A DNA stretch of 64,000 nucleotides from Nectonema munidae (GCA_030549495.1 JAUIRK010000969.1:558001-622000); one strand, 5' to 3'; positions 31,857 through 43,404 are shown, counted from the stretch's first letter. Numbers and translations are program-made. The notes: generated by a model from the letters alone, not told the origin.

Positions 31857-33782
31857 CACTCAAGTTGTCTACCCGCGTTCAACCGTACAGGTTATGAGAA
31901 TATATCATTACATATTAGAGAGTTTCCTAAACTCTTTATACTGAAAAAATATTTCTTCAAATATATTACTGAGCTAGAAGGTTGGTGCAATCAGAATTAC
32001 AAACAAGATAGTCCTGAAGTTTGAACGAAGAGTGCGAGAGTGGGTGTGTGAGTGTGATAGTCAGGGTTTCGATTCGAGAGGAAGGGGGGGGGGGGGGAGG
32101 GGGGTGTGATTTCAATATTTTTCTCAATTATATGTCTTTTTTATAGTATTTATTAGATGTTTTTTTATAGTATTTATTAGCCTTGTTTATCTTCTGAGTG
32201 GACTTTCTATATTACCGTGGAATGAATATTTAAAATATCCACATTTGTATAGCCCATGGATTTTTGAGCTAGACGAATATTTTTTATTGTCCAAAACTGT
32301 ACTCTAATGCAAGGCCTAAAATTTTTATCCCTCTTAATTACTGTAACCAAGCCTGTCGATATGTTAATTTATAAAAAACCGAAAACTAAAATGATTTTCT
32401 AAAAATCTAAAAATAAATAGTTGACTACGATTATCCAACAAAATTTGTACATTCGATCTACATTTTTCACTTCAAAAATAATTTTAAATTTATTAGAAAA
32501 ACATTATAGTGACCAATAAAAAAACGAAGGTTAATTTATAAAAAAATGGAAAAACTATTTTATAAAAATATACAAATAAATTTAGATTCTGAAAGTAGAG
32601 TCGCTTTATAATTGTGCTGGAAATTGTCACAGAATATAGGTAAAAATTTGTCCAAATGAAAGGAGCTTTAGTTTAAAATGCATCCCTTATCTGCTAATTA
32701 ATGGTATGAAGCCCATGGAAAATAAAAACAGTAAAATGGTATTTCTTAAGTACTTATGATATAAGTAATGTATTCTGAAAGCCCATAAAAAATGCTTTAA
32801 TTTGGTATATCGCATGATGCATTTTGTTGAGAAATGTGAAAGTTATAAGCGTTTTAATATTTGACTAAGATTTAAGCTAGGAACACTACAAATAAACTAA
32901 GCGTACACTAGCCCGATAAAATAAACCACACACGCGTGCTAAAGATGTGGTGTAGCGTATGCGAGATAAGAATTCACTGCGCTCACAAACGCGTAATGCA
33001 ACACGTGTTCATCTTTCTTCGCATAGTTATGCTCTAAAATCAATCAATAATGTGATTTATTTTTCGCACACTGTCGGTATAAATATAACGAATTCCCTTC
33101 GTTAAAAATTAGAAAGGTTGTATCTAAACTAAATAAAAGTAGACTACGATTATCAAACAAAACTCTTACATTTAATCGACATTTTCCACTTGAAAAATAA
33201 TTTAAAATTTATTAGAAAAATATTATACTTACTACTGACCCATAAAAAGTAAAAAATATATATTAATTTTCGACAGTTTTCTTCAACTATGAAATTTTAA
33301 AATGTAAAAAATCATATTTTACCTTTGTGAATATAAAATATTGAAAAAATATTATATAAATTAAGAACGTTAATTATTATTGGTATTTTTTGAAACTAGA
33401 TAAAACTTGACTGACCTCACATAAAAGCAGATTTTGGAAAAATGAAAATATATTTATTTGTATAACCTAGCCTATGTTAACCACAAAGAGTATACCTTTC
33501 CAATGATACCATTTTCATTTATTTTTTTTTTTAAAAAAGACAGATTATGCTTCAATAAAAAGGTGGTCAGTAATTTTTTCAAAAATTTAGACAAATTTTT
33601 TGAAGTAGTGTCCATTTATTAAATTTTTTTAAAACTTTTGCAAAAATAAATTATTCTAGAGTATGTAGCAAACGATAAGCTTTCTAATGATATATATATC
33701 ATGAAAAAGAAATATTGAAAAACAGTTTAATTCTTTCTTCAAATCAAACAAGTAAAAATTTTCAAAAAGTAGTATTGGTAGT

Positions 33783-33836
<54 letters not shown>

Positions 33837-34025
33837 TACATAAACATTTCAACCAATCATATAGTTTTTATGAAATAAAATGCAATTTCAAAGTTAAATT
33901 TTTTGAACTTTTAGCTAGAATTTTTGAAATGTGGCTTTCAATATGTATGTAAAATATTTTTTTAAAATTTTTATTTTAAGTATATTTTTTAAGCATTTTA
34001 CGATTTACACATTTAAATATATCTT
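31857..34025. other. gene-free AT-rich region with a G-tract, a duplicated segment and a microsatellite
   Basis: It contains a G-tract at about 32085-32105, and a direct repeat of about 125 bp (32402-32525 and 33128-33250: GACTACGATTATC, CACTT-AAAAATAATTT, TTTATTAGAAAAA blocks) that may mark two copies of an unknown element. A CACACGCGTG / CGCGTAATGC-rich stretch lies near 32930-33010. No gene is supported. Confidence 0.5.
33787..33832. repeat. (ATT)n microsatellite
   Basis: About 15 uninterrupted TTA/ATT triplets. Confidence 0.95.
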
Positions 34026-34134
34026 AGGCAGTCAAGTTTGGCGAGTTGTCTCCCCGGAGGTCTTGCCAGACCTCTGATAAGGCAGGCAAGTTTGGCAGGT
34101 TGTCTCCCCGGAGGTCTTACCAGACCTCTGATAA
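34026..34134. repeat. 54-bp tandem duplication
   Basis: Two copies of GGCAAGTTTGGCAGGTTGTC ... GACCTCTGATAA stand head to tail. Each contains the imperfect palindrome GGAGGTCTTGCCAGACCTC. GC content is well above the surroundings. Confidence 0.85.
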
Positions 34135-34933
34135 ATTCATACATTGGGAAATGTGAATTTATAGCATGCATAATTAATTGTATTAAATACAATCGACGGT
34201 TCACATCACTCATGAATCTATCAACGACTTTTATGTGAATAGCATTCTAATGGTTGATTATATGTTTTAATCCCGAAATAAAATATAAATAAATAAGTTT
34301 GAAATCACATCTTGTCTTCTGTTAATGTTATGGACGTTCAATTCTCTTTCGTTTTGCACAAGTCCTCATGCGTTCTCTTCAAACCAGATCTACTTCTTTT
34401 TGATTCAACAAGAATTTTATTCGTTGTCTCCTGTAATAAACTGTTCTTAAGTTGTTGACCTTGTTGACGACTAGTGGCTTGATTTTGTATCGATATGTAA
34501 AACACTGAAACATTTTGATTTCGAAGCATGACGAGAAACAATAACTTGTCATTTTTGAGCAAGTAGCGGTAACCTTTATTATCTCTAAGTTCGAACTAAT
34601 CTTTTGTGGCTATCGCTGTTCGATGTACAAATTATAGATACCATATGCGACAGGTAGAGCACAATGTCGTTCAATTTACTTCGAAAACATAAGTATGCTC
34701 AAACTTCTAGAATATCTTCTAGAAACCCTAAAATATTAAACATTTATTGCATCCTAGTTTTATTTTTAATTTGGCATATTTGAGGGTTTTATTACCTTTG
34801 CAAATTTAATCCCTTGGGGTCAGGGGCGCACATCCTCAAAATTATTGGGGGGCGAAATTTTTTTGTTGCAATTTTCAAAATTAGTGGTCTGGAAATACCA
34901 CGGGAGACCAAATATTCAAGCAATCCTTTAAAA

Positions 34934-35922
34934 GGTCCTCAGACATTTCGCCCCATTCTTTTTATAAGACAATTCGCCCCATTATTTTCATAAGACAGTT
35001 CGTCCCATGCACAATTCGCCCCATTATTTTCATAGGACAATTCGCCCCATTATTTTCATAAGACCGTTCGTCCCATGGACAATTCGCCCCATTATTTTCA
35101 TAAGACATTTTGTCTCATTGACAATTCGCCCCATTATTTTCATAAGACATTTTATCTCATGGACAATTCGCCTAACTATTTTCATAAAACAATTTGCCCC
35201 ATTATTTTCATAAAATAATTCGCCTCATAATTTTCATAAGACGATTTGCCTCATGCTCAATTTGCCCCATTATTTTTATAAGAGAATGCGCTCTATTATT
35301 TTTATAAAACTTCCAGTCCTATTTTTATAAGACAATTCTTTCCATTAAAAATTTGCTCTATTTTTATAATACAATTCTTGCCATTGACAATTTACTATAT
35401 TTATGCAGATCAATTAGCACTATTGTTTTATAAAACCGTTTTTTCAATTTTTTTGGACTCTTTTACGCTTTTTTTATAAGACTATTTTTCGTAAAACGGT
35501 TTGGCATATGAACGTTTTGCCTAATATCACAACTCATCTCAATAAAAATAGCTATATTTTAATTTTATTTAGTTTTTTGAAGAATTGTTTTTTGATATTT
35601 TATAAATGAAAAAAATATTTAAAATATTTAAACAAAATAAAAATTAATATCTTGTAATTGTAATATCATTGTAATTATCTTTTTCTTCAATTTCATCATC
35701 AATAATTTAAAATTATTTAAAAGTGATAAAAAAATTAACAGATAAAATAATTAATTTGAAATAATTTAATAGAGATAAAATAAATAAGAATATAAAATTT
35801 TTTAATAATTTTACACATATAATAAACAAAGATGGATGAAACTAATAGCTTATGAGACAATTTGCCAATGGGGCGAATTGTATATGGGGCGAATTGTCTA
35901 TGGGGCAAAATGTCTGTCGACC
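34934..35922. mobile_element. GGTC/GACC element with CGCCCC repeats, long copy
   Basis: It starts GGTCCTCAGACATTTCGCC and ends GGCAAAATGTCTGTCGACC; the ends are imperfect inverted repeats. The perfect 8-bp duplication CTTTAAAA flanks it (34926-34933, 35923-35930). The first 550 bp are a diverged tandem array of about 26-34 bp units (GACAATTCGCCCCATTATTT). The right part (35740-35922) matches the complement of 36943-37130 in the short copy. No coding capacity. An 8-bp duplication would fit hAT, P or Mutator-type elements; the termini do not decide it. Confidence 0.82.
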
Positions 35923-36565
35923 CTTTAAAATAGAGTGCATTCAGCGCATACCTTAAGTCCTAAATTTATAAGACTACTTTATATTTTTTTTACAAAATTT
36001 GTGAATTTAAATACTATACTTCCAGCAAAAATATTTTAATTAAGTTTGCAGAATATACACTAGTTTAAAAAAATCCAAAATTGTTAGGGGGTGCAATAGG
36101 CTTTTCATTTGAAAAATGAAGTAGTCTACCAGGCACATTACAGGAATTGATGAAAGGATATTTGATTCATAGAGAAAACAAATAACTGAAGGTTAGATAG
36201 TTTTATGAGTGAATGTAGTCTAAAGGCAAAGAGTCTACTAGACACCCTGCAATGTTTATATGAAAAAATGTGATTGATTCAGGGGCAAGCGTATAAAATG
36301 AAATTATAATTGGAAACAAAAAATTAAGATCGCATTATTTCATTTTACTCAGCATCATTCAAAAATAGTTTAAAAGCTAAATTGATACAAGCCACAAAAA
36401 GTAAAATAACTTTTAACATTTTCCAATGATTTGCCTTTTATAATAAATTTTAAGGAAAAAAAGTCTATCAGAAAAAGTTATAGAGCTTCAACAAAAACTA
36501 AAAAATTTTAGGGTAGAACTTAAGTTTTTGGAAATTAATTTGACGTACCCCCTACAGCATACTCT

Positions 36566-36645
36566 ATGGGTGGCATGGCAGATTGGTTGAGATGATGGAC
36601 TTAGCACGGAAGCCTCTGGATTCGATTCCTCATCGATACGAATTT
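36566..36645 (+). repeat. tRNA-like module (SINE head, third type)
   Basis: Box A-like TTGGTTGAGATGATGG (36583) and box B GGATTCGATTCC (36618) are spaced as in a tRNA gene. No full cloverleaf is seen. It lies inside the hAT at 34821-38502 and is not related to the SINE family at 1788-7223. Its 3' limit is unknown. Confidence 0.45.
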
Positions 36646-36942
36646 GTTCATAGTTTGACATAAGTACATCAGTGCCTTGTCAACAAAAATACACCTGTAC
36701 GTTACCTTTTACTTAAAATTGAAAAATTTGCTACATAATTAACATAAGAGAGAAAGGAAAGAAAATAAACTAATAAAGCAATTTTCACTATTTTAAAATG
36801 GGACCGTCTGTTATCAGAATAATTTCAAAATAATACGAGGCATAAAGAATTAGAGTTTATTTGATATTTTCAAATTTTTATAAACAGCAAAAGCCAACAT
36901 TTAGTAGCTAGCCCTTTTAATTAAAAAATTATTTAATCTAAC

Positions 36943-37246
36943 GGTCGATAGACATTTCGCCCCAAAAACAATTTGCCCCCTGGACAAATTGTCGCATAGG
37001 CTATTTGTTTCATCCATCTTTGCTTATTAAATGTGTAAAATTATTAAAAAAATTTATATTCTTGTTTATTTTATCTCTATTAAATTATTTCAAATTAATC
37101 ATTTTATCTCTTAATTTTTTAGAATTGTCCATGAGACAAAATATCTTATGAAAATAACGGGACGAATTGTCCATGAAAATAACGGGGCGAATTGTCCATG
37201 GGACGAACTGTTTTATGAAAATAATGGGGCGAAATGTCCGAGGACC
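36943..37246. mobile_element. GGTC/GACC element with CGCCCC repeats, short inverted copy
   Basis: A 304-bp copy in opposite orientation to 34934-35922, with ends GGTCGATAGACATTTCGCC and GGGCGAAATGTCCGAGGACC. The flanks AATCTAAC and AAACTAAC match at 7 of 8 bases. It keeps only three or four of the tandem units at its repeat-bearing end, so it differs from the long copy mainly by array length and an internal deletion. Confidence 0.8.
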
Positions 37247-37748
37247 AAACTAACATAAATCAAAGTATACAAGAAAAGAAAACCATTGCTTTTTTTTTGA
37301 ATATTTGTCTACAAATAAAATTCTGACAGCTGTCATAAATAATAGATCAAGTACATTTTTAACAACTGAAACGTTTTGTTTCGATATTATATTTTTACTA
37401 TAATAATCAACAAATTTTCTTTAAAAAAGGTATTTGATTATGTACAGTGTTACTTATAAAATTTAACAATCGAACATTAAAAGATATCTCTGCTCAAATA
37501 TTAAGAAAATAGAGTATTCTTGCTTTTAACCCGAATAGCTAGTCAAAATATTCATTCCCAAATAGCTATTAAAAAAATTTCTTGACTCGAAAAAAATAAA
37601 AGTTTTCAAATGTAACAAACGTAGTGATAAAGATTAAATGACCTTTGTTGAAAAAATTCTTAGCGCGAGTCTAACAATATTCATTGATATAAAATTGTAA
37701 CCATTGAAAACTATTTTAATTTAACTCTAAATGCAAATTAGATAGAAT

Positions 37749-37956
37749 CAGTGGTGTAACCAGAAAAAAGTTAATGGGGGGGGGGGGGGGGGGGGGCAAT
37801 TTAAAAACAAAAAACGTGAGCAACATTTTGTATACTTTCTTGATCCTTTCATTGGAGAAATTTTCAAAAACTGATATCGCATAAGTTGCATGGGGCACCA
37901 TGCGGTACATGGGAGTGTGGGCACGGCCCCTCATGCCCAGCTTAGCTACGTCACTG
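37749..37956. mobile_element. hAT MITE (CAGTGGCGTAGC termini), copy A
   Basis: A 208-bp element: CAGTGGTGTAACCAG at 37749, CTTAGCTACGTCACTG ending 37956, G-tract inside the left end. The right flank GAGAGAAG (37957-37964) equals the duplication of copy B at 44511-44714; the left flank GATAGAAT is an eroded version. The MITE was therefore already in place when the surrounding sequence was copied. Confidence 0.8.
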
Positions 37957-38519
37957 GAGAGAAGAGAACTGAATGAGATAGGAAGGCTTAACAAGAGAAG
38001 AGGGCTTGAATGAAAGAAGAGAGCTTGCGTGAATGATTGAGTTTTAGCAGAGAAAGCGGAAAAGAAAAACAGAGGAGAGAGAAAGAGAAATAGAATCACA
38101 GTGACAAAAGATGAGAAAATCTAGTGGATCATCAACATGTCTTTGTCCAAAAATACTATAAAGAGGAGACACTGTGATAAACATTGCTGACTTATTGTGT
38201 GCATATTGAAGCAATGGATTATTATTATATAGCTCTCACATATCGTCTGTAAAATATGTTTGATAGGAATTTCAGAGCAGCTTGGCATGTGATGTTTGAT
38301 TGATTCGAAAGTCTCCATTCTTCATACATAGATATCATGATCATCATACGTTTTATAAACAAACAGCAACTCTTACTTATAGAAAATTATTGGGGGGGGG
38401 GGGGGGGGGCGAAGGTCATTTTCTGCCCCCCCCCCCCCCCCCCCCCTAAAAACACATTGGGAGGCGGTCGCCCCTCCCCCCCCCCCCGGATGTGCGCCCC
38501 TGCTTGGGGTATGCTTTAA

Positions 38520-38620
38520 CCCTATTAATGCTGGGCAAAATTTGTCCGCTCAAGTGCTGGGGGGGGGGCGTAAAGTGCCCCCCCTATTTTTCTCAGATAT
38601 TAATAAGTTTTTATAAATAT
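38520..38620 (+). mobile_element. piggyBac-like terminus
   Basis: TTAA (38516-38519) is followed by CCCTATTAATGCTGGGC and the palindrome GGGCAAAATTTGTCC. The first 15 bases (including TTAA) recur at 62512-62498 (minus strand). No partner end was found; the element may include the tandem array just downstream. Confidence 0.45.
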
Positions 38621-38629
38621 TTTTAATGC

Positions 38630-39620
38630 TACATATATATTTCAACGATGCTGAATTCAGTGGTGATGTCCATTTTTTTATCAAAATCAATCAAACCTGT
38701 CAAAAAATTGATCTAAATGTGACAGCTCATCTCAAAAAAGAAACTTTTTATCTAAATAATTATATAAAGTTTTTTACACATGTATACCCATTTTCAAGTA
38801 AGCTGAATTCAGTGGTGATATTCATTTTTTATGAAAATCAATCAAACCTGTCAAAAAATTGATCTAAATGTGACAGCTCATCTCAAAAAAGAAACTTTTT
38901 ATCTAAATAATTATATAAAGTTTTTTACACATGTATACCCATTTTCAAGTAAGCTGAATTCAGTGGTGATATTCATTTTTTATGAAAATCAATCAAACCT
39001 GTCAAAAAATTTATCTAAATGTGACAGCTCATCTCAAAAAGGAACTTTTTATCTAAATAAGTATATAAAGTTTTTTACACATGTATACCCATTTTCAAGT
39101 AAGCTGAATTCAGTGGTGATATTCATTTTTTTATGAAAATTAATCAAACCTGTCAAAAAATTGATCTAAATGTGAGAGCTCATCTCAAAAAGGAACTTTT
39201 TATCTAAATAAGTATATAAAGTTTTTTACACATGTATAACCATTTTCAAATATGCTGAATTCAGTGGTGATATTCATTTTTTATGAAAATCATTCAAACC
39301 TGTCAAAAAAGTGATTTACATAAGACAACTCATCTCAAAAAAGAAACTTTTTATTTAAATAATTATATAATGTTTTTTACACACACATACCCATTTTCAA
39401 GTAGGCTGTGTTTACTGGTTATATTCCTTTTTTTTTTTATAAAAAATTAGTCAAACCTGACAAAATAATTTAAATATGACAGCCCATGTCAAAATTAAAA
39501 TTTGATTCTTTTAAAGTTTTTTATACATTTCAAGTATGCAGAATTTAATGGTGATGTTCATTTTTTATGAAATCAATAAAACCTGTCAAAAAATCGATTA
39601 AACCTGTAAATCAATGTCAA
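38630..39620. repeat. satellite-like tandem array, 151-bp unit, about 6-7 copies
   Basis: The anchor CTGAATTCAGTGGTGAT recurs at 38651, 38803, 38954, 39104 and 39255, with degenerate copies at about 39406 and 39539, giving 150-152 bp spacing. The unit includes AATCAATCAAACCTGTCAAA and ACATGTATACCCATTTTCAA. The first four or five copies are nearly identical, the last two are decayed. Open frames here follow the repeat and have no protein meaning. Two lone inverted copies of part of the unit lie at 17110-17180 and 17455-17550. Confidence 0.9.
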
Positions 39621-40749
39621 ATATATAAACATAAAAATAACTTCTACTTGCAGTATTTCTCTGGTAATTATTTTCTTAATTTATTTAATAAACCAACTTT
39701 AGGTGTTTAATTCACTCAAAATATTTCATTCTACAGTAACTTATGTAACTCGATAGAACCTCCATCTTTTCGGCTACAAATTCGTTATCGGCTCGTAGTC
39801 TCTACGTCATATTATAATTTACAGTATGTAATTTTGGTATTCATTCTATGATGATCCTTTCTTGGTAGCTCTTTTTTCATTAGAAATTTATATTCTTCAA
39901 TGTGTGTTCGAAAATTTTTTTATAAGGATAAAATTACTTTTTTCCTCTCTCAAAGCATTCTGATTAAAGAATCTTCTTGGTGATCTTAGACTTTTTTTTT
40001 ATCAGTATCGTGTATTTTATTATCAAGCCTGAATATTTGTTAACCAGTCTTATTTCAAAGGATTTTTTCTGATGAATCATTCGTGATGTTGATTGTTCAA
40101 TTACAAAAAGTTGTCAACGTTCTTCATCTAAAAAATTATCTCTTTGACACAAAAGGAAAAATATGGACAAATTCAATTTAAATTAAAAATATCTTGATAG
40201 TGACTAAATTCTCACATATTGGCACCTGTGCCATTTTTGATAAATCTGACCTATTCTAAATTTTCAGATTTCCTACCCATCTTAGATAAATGTTAACTGT
40301 AATCCTAGATGATAGATTTAAATATTTTTCATTTGTAAAAGAGAAACTTTTTTTTCACAGTCAAAATCTTTTTTGAAGCATCTAATATTATATAATTAAA
40401 CCACTTCCTAGTTCATTAGAACATTGTAGATCTTCCATTTAGTCAAGATACATATTTTTTTTAATTATTTGTTTTGATCACATGTTCTCTTTTCAATTAG
40501 TTTTCAACTTGGTTCCTTCTCTCATACAAATTTTCAAAAGATTTTATAATACGTTTTATTTTTTTTTAATAAATATTTCATACCTAAGATGATTGTAGAA
40601 AGTATTATAAGCCAAAATATACAAAAAAAAAGTATATTTTTACTATATACCTAATATGCAGCCATTTTTTGAAATTTTTTTACAGAACTGTTTTTCAGGC
40701 ATACATTACTAATTCAAATGCCACTTCGAGATATTTTTTAACCGTATTA
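39621..40749. other. AT-rich spacer, no gene seen
   Basis: No coding signal, terminal repeats or tandem structure were noticed. Confidence 0.45.
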
Positions 40750-41300
40750 TCCAAAATCCAGTACAGAAATAAAATAAGCATAGTCGATTTGGTATAAAAC
40801 AGATATTTTATTTTTTTGAAAATATTTTTGAAAACAGTATCTAGAAGTAAACCGCAAATCTTATTCAAGCTTTCAGATATTTTAAAACTATAAATGCCAA
40901 ACCTGAGTCCAAAAATGAAACCAGCATCTTCCATTTGGCATAAAAACACATTTTTTATTTATATTTTAAAAATATTTCTGCAGACATTAGACGTAAATCG
41001 AAAATTTATTGACACTTTCAGACATTTAAAACTTCTAAATGCAAAAAATGATTTCAGAAATAAAAATTATCATGGTCGATTTGGTATAAAAACATATATT
41101 TCATGTAAAATTAGAGAGAATATTTTGGGATATAGTTTTCAAACATAAACCGCAAATTTGATTGACACTAGCAGTAAAACCTCTAAATGCGAAAACTGTG
41201 TTCAGAAATGAAATCATCATGATATATTTGCTATAAAAACAAATTTTAGAACTAAACGCAAATTTAATTGATACTTATATGTATTTTCAAATTCAAACTG
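40750..41300. repeat. old tandem array, 146-bp unit, about four copies
   Basis: The anchor ATTTGG(T/C)ATAAAA recurs at 40787, 40933, 41079 and 41225 (146-bp steps). Each unit also has ACCGCAAAT-like, GACACTTTCAGA-like and AAATGC(A/C)AAA blocks in the same order. Copies differ by roughly a quarter of positions by eye, so the array is much older than that at 38630. The unit is nucleosome-sized. Confidence 0.75.
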
Positions 41301-41774
41301 CAAGATGATCTTTTTTTTATTTCTAAATTTTCCGAAGCGTATATAAGTTTTTCTTGAACTAAGACCATACCGGTCAAATGACCGATATTTTAATTCAATT
41401 TTAATATGGACTTAAGGAGGTTAAGGTCTTTAAGATCTAAAGATTTCAACTTTTGTTTTAAGAAAAGATATACTCGTGAAACCGTTGTATGAAACTAAAA
41501 TTTATCTAGAGATAAATAATAATCAGTTAAAAGTTATCCCTCCTTGATACGTTTTTATAGAAAGTTCAACATGTTATCAATTAGTTTAATACCACGTTCA
41601 TATGCTAGATAACTATCATACGCTTATCAAAGTTTAAAATCAAGATCTCATTTACTTTTCTCTGCAAAATGCAGATGTCAAATAGTAGACCCAAAATAAA
41701 ATCCAACTATAAAACAAATATATGATGAGAAGAAATACTTTAATAAATGTGAACTTGCGTGGCATCAAATTATT
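41301..41774. other. AT-rich spacer, no gene seen
   Basis: It includes the palindrome ACCGGTCAAATGACCG near 41369. No gene is supported. Confidence 0.4.
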
Positions 41775-42180
41775 TCGGTTCTTCTGAAGGTTAAATCTAC
41801 TCTGTAAATGTTTCTTCCTTTCGGTGAAAGCTGCAGTTGCTTCATCTAAAGCTAAAATTAAATAGAAAAGACTAAACATATGTGCTCTGTATGCGAAGAG
41901 GATATAATAAAATAAAATAGAAGAAAACCTTTTAAATAGCACTTGTCAATGCTTTTTTTCAGAATCTATTTTCTTCTCTGCAGTTTTGTCTCCTTCAGCA
42001 AAGCGGACACTTTTTGTTTGGTTGTCCAGTAATAATTTGATGAACCGAAAAAGTAAACTGCGAATTGGCCATGAGAATGAAAGAGAGAATTGATGTTTTC
42101 TGGAACTAATGATGGATCAAGCTTTCCTTTTCCTATATACGATGAACATACATATAGCAACCCGTCGGCGAGGTGACTTC
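41775..42180 (-). pseudogene. PWWP-like domain fragment with an intron, broken
   Basis: The minus frame from about 42178 reads SLVPENINSLFHSHGQFA-like text leading into VYFFGSSNYYWTTKQKV, which fits the second half of a PWWP domain ('V.FFG...YAWV'). One frame over, FAEGDKTAEKKIDSEKKH follows, as expected after the PWWP barrel. A likely intron (about 41945 down to 41852, ending TTTAATTTTAG) precedes a second piece ALDEATAAFTERKKHLQS. An indel breaks the frame near 42005 and the N-terminal half of the domain is unclear. The retained intron argues for decay of a gene copy, not for a retrocopy. Family role: chromatin (methyl-lysine) binding. Confidence 0.35.
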
Positions 42181-42749
42181 AATAAAAAGATAAACATTAT
42201 AGTATAGACCAGTATCTAATTAAGTAAGCCTGAGCATGATTGATGACAGTGCAGTGATTATATTTTTAATATAAAAACCTTCCACAAATCATTTAAAAAT
42301 TGATTGGAATACATCTAGTTTTTGAAATTATTTAAATGATTAACATCTTGTTTCCCTTTATACTTCTATATTTCGCTTTGCTTTACATTAGTCTAAATGT
42401 CGTTGTCAAAACTGATAAAAGTGATTACAGAGTGTACGGTATTTCATTAAAAAAAGTATTCATTTTCTTATCTATTCGTGGAGGTGAATGAATGTGGAAA
42501 GCCTGTGAGTATGGTGGAATCGCAAACAGGTATCCGTGCCTAGATAATATAGTGTTCTTTGCTTTTATGACAACTTATCACGTCGACAAATACGATAACT
42601 AAAATTGATAATAAGAAGGCAAATGAAATAATGGAGGTTTGAAGAAACAACAGTCAACAAGATGTCGTAGCAATAAGAGCGAGCTACCATGTTGCTATAG
42701 AAATAGCGTTAACCTAAAAGCGGTACCGTAAGGATGAAGTTGTGAAAAC
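42181..42749. other. spacer, probable 5' part of the hAT remnant
   Basis: It contains no clear gene. The last 250 bases may belong to the hAT remnant downstream. Confidence 0.35.
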
Positions 42750-43370
42750 ATGCATACAGAAGGATGCAGAAAGTGTATGTCTTACGAAGGAGGGAGATTT
42801 TAGCCAACATTATCATTACAAGAAACCTTGTGAAAATAGTATTGGTGTTTGAGCAGATTTGGAGTCAGTTAAAGAACAAAGATGAAGTCACTTATTGCAT
42901 TTTGGCTTGGAATAGAGATTATGGATGTTTTGCATTTGACCATATTCATTCGTTGTGTGGACGAGACTTTGGCTGTCACGAAGTAGTTTCTGGAGCTCGT
43001 AGCTATGATAGAGATATTTTCAAATCTATCGTGTTAATTGAGTCCGTAGTTTAAAAATCTTCTCAGCGAAAAGCGATTTCGGCATTACTTATGGCTTGGC
43101 ACATCACATGGGAGTAAATTGGTTAAGCCAGGTGCAATGTTGAAGCTTTTGTTTAACGAGAAAAATTTTTACAGTTCAGGGTGATAGAAGGCATACCAGT
43201 GCTAGAATTTCAAACACCAGTTTTAGTATTTATAATGAATATTGCTGAACACTTGAATACTCTGAACAAAATGCTACAAGGTCGAAAAAAAGTAGCCACA
43301 GAGTATTTTGAAAGCATATGTGCATTCAAGTTGAAGCTGACTTTGTGCAAAACACAAGTCCGGTGGTAAC
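42750..43370 (+). pseudogene. hAT transposase remnant (GTF2IRD2-type)
   Basis: Fragments in several frames match the GTF2IRD2-type hAT transposase seen better preserved at 58121-59932: FEQIWSQLKNKDEV and ILAWNRDYGCF (about 42840-42940), and, at 43181-43369, FIMNIAEHLNTLNKMLQGRK followed by FESICAFKLKLTLCKTQVRW, equivalent to FLTDITTHLNSLNLKLQGKG / ITAFEVKLRLWEA of that element. It is strongly decayed with many frame breaks, and therefore much older than the copy at 57618. No ends were identified. Confidence 0.6.
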
Positions 43371-43404
43371 CCAGCTCATTTTCATTATCTAAAAAATTTT
43401 ATTA

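Larger units (their letters stand above)
34821..38502. mobile_element. hAT element (CAGGGGCGCACATCC termini) carrying nested insertions
   Basis: Left end CAGGGGCGCACATCC at 34821 and right end GGATGTGCGCCCCTG ending at 38502 are perfect inverted repeats, each followed inward by G/C tracts. A perfect 8-bp duplication CTTGGGGT flanks it (34813-34820 and 38503-38510). The 3.7-kb interior holds two copies of a GGTC...GACC element (34934-35922, 36943-37246), a tRNA-like module (36566-36645) and a 208-bp hAT MITE (37749-37956), with no recognisable transposase. The right part (37957-38390) recurs at 44715-45190 and, inverted, at 60352-60819. Confidence 0.88.

Noticed and set aside
34013-34238. Opposed frames with repeated RGLARPPGRQ text
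   Set aside because: They are by-products of the 54-bp duplication containing a palindrome.
35007-35213. 68-codon + frame with repeated IRPIIFIR text
   Set aside because: It is the translation of the CGCCCC tandem units.
37716-38099. 127-codon minus frame with proline run and hydrophobic start
   Set aside because: It lies across a MITE and a C-tract in repeated non-coding DNA; the sister copies at 44606 and 60595 do not conserve a protein.
38626-39136. Open + frames of 78 and 101 codons
   Set aside because: They run through the 151-bp tandem array and repeat with it; the frame is open because the unit happens to lack stops.
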